A DNA stretch of 38,923 bases from Rickettsia typhi (lineage in GTDB: Bacteria; Pseudomonadota; Alphaproteobacteria; Rickettsiales; Deianiraeaceae). Below are positions 33,144 to 38,923 of the stretch, piece after piece; position 1 is the first letter of the stretch; the number at the start of each line of letters is the position of its first letter. The position numbers and the translations under genes were made by a program. Location: contig CAMCQG010000009.1 of assembly GCA_945876965.1 (NCBI GenBank), positions 1-38,923 of the forward strand. The letters are read 5' to 3'. The notes beneath the pieces are model-generated. The model was given only the letters and a program-made list of their open reading frames with translations, did not search any database and was not told where the DNA came from.

Positions 33144-34786
33144 TTTTGGTGTATTTTTTTGATACAAAAAATAAATTTGGATATAAATTTTATGATAAAA
33201 AAATAGAACTTATAGCGAATGATAAAAAATCATTGATCGATGTATTAAAAAGTGTTGAAAAATATACATCACAAGGATTTTATATTGCAGGCTTTATAAG
33301 CTATGAAGCTGGTTGTTATTTGGTTGACAAAAAGATACCGCATAAAGAATTATCTATACCGTTGTTACATTTTGTTGTGTTTAAAGAAGTATCTTTGTTG
33401 GGCAATTTGCCAGAAGTTGATTATGAAAACGGGGCAGTTTATGATATAAAATATAGTGAAACATCGCTGGAATATGCAAAAAAAATTACAAAAGTAAAAG
33501 AACATTTACATAATGGTGATACATATCAGACAAACTATACATTTAGATATAGCTTTAAATCGCTAAGCACACCAGAAAATCTTTATTATTATTTGTGCAA
33601 AAAACAAAATGCCGAATTTACTGCATTTTTAGAATTTGAAAATTATTCAATTGTGTCTCTTTCTCCTGAGTTATTTTTAAAAAAAACCAACAATACTATT
33701 GTATCAAAACCAATGAAAGGAACTTGGAAAATTGGCGATAAACCTGATGACAAAATTATCTCCGAAAATGCAATTATTGTTGATTTAATTCGCAATGATA
33801 TGTCTGTTATTGCAGAAAAAGGAACTGTTGAGGTTGTAAATCCGTTTGAGATGCAGAATTTTAATACCCTTAATCAAATGATTAGTACCGTTAAATGTGA
33901 AATTAAAAATAAATCATTTTACGATATAATAAAAGCATTATTCCCGTGTGGGTCTATTAATGGGGCACCAAAAATTAGAACAATGGAGATTATTTCTGAG
34001 TTAGAAAACAACCCTCGCGAGATTTATTGTGGTAGCGTTGGCTATATTTTGCCAAACAATGATTTTTGTTTTAATGTGGCCATTAGAACTTCTGTTTATA
34101 AAAATAAAGAATATATCGCTGGCATTGGTGGTGGTATAATTTATGAATCAAAAACAAGTGATGAATTTGATGAATGTTTATTAAAATCTCAATTTTTGCG
34201 AAGTATAAACGATTTTGAAATTTTTGAAACCATGAAATCAATTGATGGAGTTATTCAAAATTTAGATTTGCATTTGGCAAGAATGAAAAAATCGATGCAA
34301 TATTTTGGTTTTAATGGCAAAAATATTGTTTTTCCACAAATTGATTGTGGAATCAAAAAAGTCCGTTTGAGTGTAAAACAAAATGGAGAATACGAAATAA
34401 AAATTAGCGATATTGATACAATTCTAACAAATAAAGTTGTAATTAGTGATATAATTATTGATTCTTGTGATATTTTTTTGCAACACAAAACCAGCAGACG
34501 CAACATTTATAACACGGAATACCAAAAATATAATGTTTATGATGTTATTTTTATAAATAATCTAGGTTTTATAAGCGAGGCATCGCGACACAATATATTT
34601 ATAAAAAAAGATAATCAGTGGGTTACACCGCCTTTATCGGCAGGGATATTGCCGGGAATAATTAGGCAAATTTTTATAGAAACAACGCCAGTTTTGGAAA
34701 AAAATATTACACTTGATGAGCTAAAAAATGCTGATGAAGTATGGCTTTCTAATAGCATAAGAGGATTAATTAAAGTGGGGCTATGA
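33140..34786 (+). CDS. Fused aminodeoxychorismate synthase component I / aminodeoxychorismate lyase (PabB-PabC)
   Basis: 548-aa fusion. Residues ~1-345 are PabB: SPELFLK, KPMKGTWK (the PIKGT-type Lys that marks ADC synthase, not the PIAGT of anthranilate synthase), NAIIVDLIRNDM, CGSINGAPKIRTMEII and YCGSVGYI. Residues ~350-548 are a class IV PLP enzyme like PabC: FETMKSIDG, LDLHLARMKKSMQYFGF, QHKTSRRNIYN with the PLP Lys in HKT, and SEASRHNIF, PPLSAGILPGI. Together they make 4-amino-4-deoxychorismate and cleave it to p-aminobenzoate and pyruvate. The TTG start overlaps the eno stop (TTGA); GTG at 33149 is an alternative. pabA overlaps its stop by ATGA. Confidence 0.93.
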   Translation: MILVYFFDTKNKFGYKFYDKKIELIANDKKSLIDVLKSVEKYTSQGFYIAGFISYEAGCYLVDKKIPHKELSIPLLHFVVFKEVSLLGNLPEVDYENGAVYDIKYSETSLEYAKKITKVKEHLHNGDTYQTNYTFRYSFKSLSTPENLYYYLCKKQNAEFTAFLEFENYSIVSLSPELFLKKTNNTIVSKPMKGTWKIGDKPDDKIISENAIIVDLIRNDMSVIAEKGTVEVVNPFEMQNFNTLNQMISTVKCEIKNKSFYDIIKALFPCGSINGAPKIRTMEIISELENNPREIYCGSVGYILPNNDFCFNVAIRTSVYKNKEYIAGIGGGIIYESKTSDEFDECLLKSQFLRSINDFEIFETMKSIDGVIQNLDLHLARMKKSMQYFGFNGKNIVFPQIDCGIKKVRLSVKQNGEYEIKISDIDTILTNKVVISDIIIDSCDIFLQHKTSRRNIYNTEYQKYNVYDVIFINNLGFISEASRHNIFIKKDNQWVTPPLSAGILPGIIRQIFIETTPVLEKNITLDELKNADEVWLSNSIRGLIKVGL

Positions 34787-35346
34787 AAATTTGTATTATA
34801 GATAACTACGATTCTTTTACTTATAATATTGTTCATTTATTGCAAAAAATTGATTGCAATGTTGTAGTTTTGAAAAATATATGCACCATTAAAGATATTG
34901 CTGAGCAAAATCCAGATAAAATAATTATTTCTCCCGGACCCGGAAATCCAAAAGAATCGGGTATTTGTTTTGAGGTAATTGATTATTTTAAAAATAAATT
35001 ACCAATTTTAGGGATATGTCTAGGGCATCAAATTATAGCAGAATATTTTGGTGTAAAAGTATCTAATTCTAAAAAAATTATGCACGGCAAAAAATGTTTG
35101 ATTAAACATAATTTTGAGCCAATTTTTAATGGATTAAAAGAAGAATTTTTTGTTGCCAGATATCACTCTCTTGCAATCGATAAAAACACAATGAACGATA
35201 GTTTAAAAATTACAGCATGGGCAGTAGAAGACAATGAAATTATGGGAATTATGCATTCACAATTACCAATCTATGGTGTGCAATTTCATCCAGAAAGTTT
35301 TTTAAGTGAGTATGGTGATGTATTATTAAAAAATTTTTTATTTTAA
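34783..35346 (+). CDS. pabA: Aminodeoxychorismate synthase glutamine amidotransferase (PabA/TrpG type)
   Basis: 187-aa class I glutamine amidotransferase: IDNYDSFTYNIVHLLQ at the start, SPGPGNPKESG forming the oxyanion region, the nucleophile Cys in GICLGHQ (about residue 79), RYHSLAID, and the catalytic His-Glu pair in VQFHPES. It supplies ammonia from glutamine to PabB. PabA and TrpG are indistinguishable by these motifs; the ATGA overlap with pabB-pabC makes PabA the better name. Its last 9 nt overlap convergent dsbD. Confidence 0.93.
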   Translation: MKICIIDNYDSFTYNIVHLLQKIDCNVVVLKNICTIKDIAEQNPDKIIISPGPGNPKESGICFEVIDYFKNKLPILGICLGHQIIAEYFGVKVSNSKKIMHGKKCLIKHNFEPIFNGLKEEFFVARYHSLAIDKNTMNDSLKITAWAVEDNEIMGIMHSQLPIYGVQFHPESFLSEYGDVLLKNFLF

Positions 35347-37032
35347 ATCGATGCCACGGGTTAATGCTTTTTCTGATTCAATTTTATTAATCACAGAATT
35401 AACAGAAAATGAGTCAAAAATAATAGACCTTCCATTTGGGTTATTATTAGAGTAAATATTTAAAATTGGCAAACCTACTTCTTTTTGACTTTTATAAAAC
35501 TCATTTGCATCCACATCGTTTGAGTCTGTTAAATCGGCTTTTAACATGATTACATTATTTTGTGTAATAAAATCCATAAACTTTGTCCGTTCTAATACTG
35601 TTTTTTCTAAAATATGACACCACGAACACCAATCGGCAGTACCCAAAACTAAAACAATATTATTTTCTGATAAAGCTTTATCAAGCTTTTTACTGGAATA
35701 TTTTTGCCACATCAAATCATCTTCTGTTTTGTTGTCGTTTGTTAGTCCGTTTAATGCAAAAATAGGAACAATAATCGCTATAAACAATATTAAACGATAT
35801 TCTTTTTTCTTAATCTTCCATCCAAAATGCGAGAAAATAAATACCCCAACCATAACCACCATTACAAATTGTATACCGCTTTGTAGAGCAATAACGTACA
35901 TTAACCAAAAAAATGTTAAAAACAATAAAGTGCTCAAAATTCTTTGCAACCAAATACTAAATAATACAGTTTTTGGCATTTTTTTATATAAATCTGGATA
36001 AAAAAACGAAATAATATAAGGTAATCCAAAACCTAGACCAATCGCAATAAATATTATAATGCCCTCGATAAACGAAGCATTTGCGCTAAACACCAAAGAT
36101 AAGCCAATAACTGGTGCAACACACGGACTTGCCAAAACAGTTGATAAAATTCCGCTTAAAAAATGATACGATCCACCAGTTAATTTATTGTTTAAACTAA
36201 CATTTATGTTGCATCTTCCACGCTGAATATCTATAAACAAAGCAACCAATAATGTTAAAATTAGTATAAAATACCTATTTTGAAAAATCGAACCCCACAT
36301 TTGAGTATCGGTGTTTACGGTTTCAAACGGCAATTTTATAAACGAAGCCAATAAACCCATAACTATAAAACTAACAATAATACCAAACAAAGACATAATT
36401 GCGGCAAACTTGATTTCGTTTTTTGGTTTATCACCATATGAAAGAGACGCAAGTTTTATTCCTAAAATTGGCAATACACATGGCATAAAATTAAGAATTA
36501 TGCCACCAAAAAATGCTATTAAAACCTGAAATACAAAATTATGCTTTGGGGTGATAATTTGTAACGGCTTATCTTGGGCTATAATTAACTTGTTATCTAT
36601 GATTTGTATCGTCATAGTTTCTGGTGAACATTTTCTATCTTTACATATTTGATAATCGATTGTAATATTAAAATTTTTATTACCTTTTTTATTTTTTATT
36701 TTTATTGGTATATTTAATACAAAATCACCATTTATAACACTATGTTTATATTTTTCATCCCCAATTTGTTCTGTTTTTATTGTATATTCTGGCCATTTTA
36801 TTTCATCAATTTTAATATTTTCGTTATCAACAACAATAATCGGTTCAGTTGCTAAATCTTGCACACCAGCTGTATAAAAAGTGCAATCTTTTGAAAAATT
36901 AAATTTTAATTCAATATTATGATTTTGATACAAACCCGTTACAGTACCGCAATCATTTGTTATATCTGCATTGGCAATCGAGATACAAAATATCATCGAT
37001 ATAAAATTTGTTAACAATATTTTTTTTATCAT
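35338..37032 (-). CDS. dsbD: Thiol:disulfide interchange protein DsbD
   Basis: 564-aa three-domain protein. A signal peptide (about 1-22) leads to a periplasmic N-terminal domain with the CKDRKCSPET cysteine pair. A CcdA-like membrane domain (about 165-430) has one Cys in NFMPCVLPILG and one in ASPCVAPVIG. A C-terminal thioredoxin domain has the active site WCSWC at about 466-470. All six functional cysteines are visible. DsbD moves electrons from cytoplasmic thioredoxin to periplasmic reductases, keeping DsbC-like or cytochrome-maturation proteins reduced. It partners functionally with trxB and possibly the DsbA-family protein here. Its 5' end overlaps the kdsD stop by 4 nt, so the two are probably cotranscribed. 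Confidence 0.94.
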   Translation of the reverse strand: MIKKILLTNFISMIFCISIANADITNDCGTVTGLYQNHNIELKFNFSKDCTFYTAGVQDLATEPIIVVDNENIKIDEIKWPEYTIKTEQIGDEKYKHSVINGDFVLNIPIKIKNKKGNKNFNITIDYQICKDRKCSPETMTIQIIDNKLIIAQDKPLQIITPKHNFVFQVLIAFFGGIILNFMPCVLPILGIKLASLSYGDKPKNEIKFAAIMSLFGIIVSFIVMGLLASFIKLPFETVNTDTQMWGSIFQNRYFILILTLLVALFIDIQRGRCNINVSLNNKLTGGSYHFLSGILSTVLASPCVAPVIGLSLVFSANASFIEGIIIFIAIGLGFGLPYIISFFYPDLYKKMPKTVLFSIWLQRILSTLLFLTFFWLMYVIALQSGIQFVMVVMVGVFIFSHFGWKIKKKEYRLILFIAIIVPIFALNGLTNDNKTEDDLMWQKYSSKKLDKALSENNIVLVLGTADWCSWCHILEKTVLERTKFMDFITQNNVIMLKADLTDSNDVDANEFYKSQKEVGLPILNIYSNNNPNGRSIIFDSFSVNSVINKIESEKALTRGIDLK

Positions 37033-37973
37033 ATAATTAAATCATAAAGTTGTGCTATTCCAATAAATTTTTCATTATCATCCAATACTAAAATTGTCAA
37101 GATTTTATATTTAGTTAAAATTTCAATAACATCAGTTACAAATACTTCGCAGTGAACCGTTTTTGGATCAACACTCATAATATCTTTTGCTGTAAATGAC
37201 ATAATATTATTATCTTCCATGTGTCTACGCAAATCACCATCTGATATGGTTCCAAGTATCAAGCCGTTATCATCTACAACCGCAACTAATCCATATTTTT
37301 TTGATGTTATCTCTAAAATAATATTATGCATTTTTGTATCCAATTTAACAATTGGCAAATCTTGATTCTTAACAATATCTCCTATATGTGATAAGCTTTT
37401 ACCTAAAAATCCACCCGGATGAAATTTATTATATTTAGCTTTATCGAAACCTTTGTAAACCGATAAACAGCCAGCGATAATATCGCCAATAATCATCATA
37501 ACAGTTGTAGATGTTGTTGGTGCTGGTAAGTGTGGCATTGCTTCTTCTAATTGCCCTGTAACCAAAGAAATATCTGTGTTCTCACCTAAAAAACTATCTT
37601 TTTTTGTAACTATACAAATAGTTTTTATTTTGTTAAACTTTGCAAACAAAGTTATATCTTTTAGCTCTGCTGTGTCACCAGAAGAAGATATCAAAATCAT
37701 TGTATCTTGGTTGCTAACCATCCCTAAGTCTCCATGGCTTGCTTCTGCGGGGTGAATAAAACAGCTAGGTGTTCCAGTGGAAGCTAAGGTTGTTGCAATT
37801 TTTTTACCAATATGCCCAGATTTACCCATTCCACTTATTATAACTTTACCGGTTGTTTTAAGAAGAGTTTCTATTGCATTGTTAAAATCTTTTGTTTTGA
37901 TTAAATCTTGTATTGATTTTATGCCTATTATCTCTTTTTGTAGAATATTTGTTGCAATATCAATAATATTCAT
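37029..37973 (-). CDS. kdsD: Arabinose-5-phosphate isomerase KdsD
   Basis: 314-aa enzyme making D-arabinose-5-phosphate from ribulose-5-phosphate, the first step of Kdo synthesis for LPS. It has an SIS domain with GMGKSGHIGKKIA at about 48-60, PAEASHGDLGMV, SSSGDT, and PAPTTSTTVMM. Two C-terminal CBS domains occupy about 200-314 (SDGDLRRHME and the final VTDVIEILTKYKI). Length is normal. This implies an LPS-making organism, unlike Anaplasma or Ehrlichia. It is first in a minus-strand pair with dsbD. Confidence 0.95.
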   Translation of the reverse strand: MNIIDIATNILQKEIIGIKSIQDLIKTKDFNNAIETLLKTTGKVIISGMGKSGHIGKKIATTLASTGTPSCFIHPAEASHGDLGMVSNQDTMILISSSGDTAELKDITLFAKFNKIKTICIVTKKDSFLGENTDISLVTGQLEEAMPHLPAPTTSTTVMMIIGDIIAGCLSVYKGFDKAKYNKFHPGGFLGKSLSHIGDIVKNQDLPIVKLDTKMHNIILEITSKKYGLVAVVDDNGLILGTISDGDLRRHMEDNNIMSFTAKDIMSVDPKTVHCEVFVTDVIEILTKYKILTILVLDDNEKFIGIAQLYDLII

Positions 37974-38105
37974 TTTTAAAAAAACTTAAAATATAAATCA
38001 TTTTTTATAATAGGGATTTTAAAGTCAAGATATTATTTTTCTTGCATTTAATAAAACCAATATAATAATGTGTATGGTTTGTTAAGTTAATATACACTCG
38101 TTTTT

Positions 38106-38546
38106 ATGGCAAAAATAAAAAAAGATCAAGATGGAAATGAACTTCCTCATATAAGAAAAGCAAGGGTTACAGATGTTGATGTTGAGGTTGGCAAAAAATT
38201 AGCAGAATTTCGTAACAAGTTTAATATTACACAAACTGAGCTTGGAGTTGCGATTGGAGTTACATTTCAGCAGGTTCAGAAATACGAAAAAGGTGTAAAT
38301 AGGATTCATGCAGAAGTTTTATTTAGAATAGCATATACATTTGGTATTGATGTTGGTATGTTTTTTCCTGATAATGTTGTGTCTAGCGGAAAAGCAAGTG
38401 TTGGTGTTGGCGAAATTCCATATGACGATAAACAATCGTTAAGCTTAGTAAAGGCATATCTTGATATTAGCGATTTAAATGTTCGTAAAAAGATTATCAA
38501 TTTAGTATCTTCTATTGTTGAATCTGAGGCAAAACTAAATGCATAG
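38106..38546 (+). CDS. XRE-family helix-turn-helix transcriptional regulator
   Basis: 146-aa protein with a Cro/CI-type HTH at about residues 30-88: [20 protein letters not shown], then [17 protein letters not shown], the block common in alphaproteobacterial SinR-like regulators, and a short domain after MFFPDN. The C-terminal ~40 residues are helical. In Rickettsiales, small regulators of this kind control surface and effector genes, but the target here is unknown. The downstream transketolase ORF begins inside its last codons (8-nt overlap), so the two are cotranscribed. A TATAAT lies at 38061-38066 upstream but without a well-spaced -35. Confidence 0.9.
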   Translation: MAKIKKDQDGNELPHIRKARVTDVDVEVGKKLAEFRNKFNITQTELGVAIGVTFQQVQKYEKGVNRIHAEVLFRIAYTFGIDVGMFFPDNVVSSGKASVGVGEIPYDDKQSLSLVKAYLDISDLNVRKKIINLVSSIVESEAKLNA

Positions 38547-38923
38547 CAATTTATTAAAATCTTTAGCAAACTGTATTCGTTCTTTGGGAACAGATACCAT
38601 TTTTAATGCAAAATTTGGTCATATTGGAATGGTGCTTGGAATGGCAGATATTGTTTCCGTTTTGTATCTTGAATTTTTAAAATTTAATCCAAATAATCCA
38701 AAATGGACAGAGAGAGATCGTTTTATTCTTTCTAATGGACACGGATCGGTAATGTTGTATGCTTTATTTTATCTCACTGGATATCCAGATATTTCAATAG
38801 ATGATTTAAAAAATTTTGGCAAATTAAATTCAAAAACTGCGTGTCATCCAGAATATAATTTGTTATCAGGCATCGAAACTACCACAGGTTTGTTAGGGCA
38901 GGGCATTGCAAATGCTGTTGGTA
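38539..38923 (+). CDS. tkt: Transketolase, 5' part, cut by window end
   Basis: The frame is open from an ATG that overlaps the XRE gene to the window end (128 codons, no stop). It shows the transketolase N-terminal thiamine-diphosphate domain: MGMADI-like [54 protein letters not shown], and [18 protein letters not shown]. Transketolase shuttles two-carbon units in the non-oxidative pentose phosphate pathway, also feeding ribulose-5-phosphate chemistry used by KdsD. The substrate-channel motif reads FGHIGM where most members have SGHPG; the His is kept. Confidence 0.93.
   Translation, partial: MHSNLLKSLANCIRSLGTDTIFNAKFGHIGMVLGMADIVSVLYLEFLKFNPNNPKWTERDRFILSNGHGSVMLYALFYLTGYPDISIDDLKNFGKLNSKTACHPEYNLLSGIETTTGLLGQGIANAVG

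Noticed and set aside
33140-34786. Anthranilate synthase (TrpE) identity for the fused gene
   Set aside because: The KPMKGT motif carries the Lys typical of PabB, and the C-terminal PabC-like lyase domain fits PABA synthesis, not tryptophan.
38042-38066. Promoter TTGCAT ... TATAAT before the XRE gene
   Set aside because: The spacing is only 13 bp, too short for a standard sigma-70 promoter; the TATAAT alone is weak evidence in A/T-rich DNA.

Overview
The window is a very AT-rich bacterial chromosome segment (A+T dominates visibly; GC was not computed). It most resembles an alphaproteobacterium of the order Rickettsiales. The evidence is a giant VirB6-like protein and a VirB4 paralogue with ruined nucleotide-binding motifs, both typical of the rickettsial rvh type IV secretion system. 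A lone gene-transfer-agent-type DUF2460 gene, an alphaproteobacterial XRE regulator and Mrp/Mnh antiporter subunits fit as well. Enolase, transketolase, KdsD (Kdo/LPS), ManC, a PABA-synthesis operon and folC point to a less reduced lineage than Rickettsia or Anaplasma. Family placement is inference only.

Layout. 1-4.1 kb (+): der, then a DUF262/DUF1524 (GmrSD-like) defence-type gene that appears to be inserted at the der 3' end, because a decayed copy of the der tail follows it, then DUF2460. 4.2-8.8 kb: rsmG (+) meets trxB (-); then an unrecognised gene, two tandem ~250-bp hairpin-rich repeats, and manC, all on the minus strand. 8.9-9.9 kb (+): a ribosomal-protein cluster rpmI-rplT-rpmH with a clear terminator; rpmH is not next to rnpA. 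10-15 kb: folC, dsbA (-), tolQ, tRNA-Thr(GGT) (-), an orphan CydA-like membrane protein (-), and a dihydrolipoyl acyltransferase lacking its subunit-binding domain. 14.9-23.9 kb (-): the secretion locus, transcribed virB6-like, rpmE (bL31), degenerate virB4-like. 24.1-31.8 kb (+): HU, hflK, mnhE-mnhF, an unknown membrane/coiled-coil/acidic protein, ruvB, tolB, rne and a 65-aa protein. 31.8-35.3 kb (+): eno, a pabB-pabC fusion and pabA, with overlapping stop/start codons. 35.3-38 kb (-): dsbD and kdsD. 38.1 kb to the end (+): XRE regulator overlapping a truncated transketolase.

Working together. pabBC and pabA make p-aminobenzoate, and folC glutamylates the resulting folate. DsbA and DsbD are periplasmic oxidase and reductase arms, plausibly serving cysteine-rich exported proteins such as the VirB6 ectodomain. 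KdsD and ManC supply envelope sugars. TolQ and TolB are parts of the Tol-Pal envelope machine, here scattered. rne, rpmI/rplT/rpmH/rpmE, rsmG and der serve ribosome and RNA metabolism.

The strongest leads are the der-tail duplication around the DUF262 gene, the giant VirB6 with a 10-G tract and C-terminal tandem repeats beside a dead VirB4, the orphan CydA-like protein, the minimal E2, the displaced rpmH, the paired hairpin repeats, and the near absence of Shine-Dalgarno sequences.
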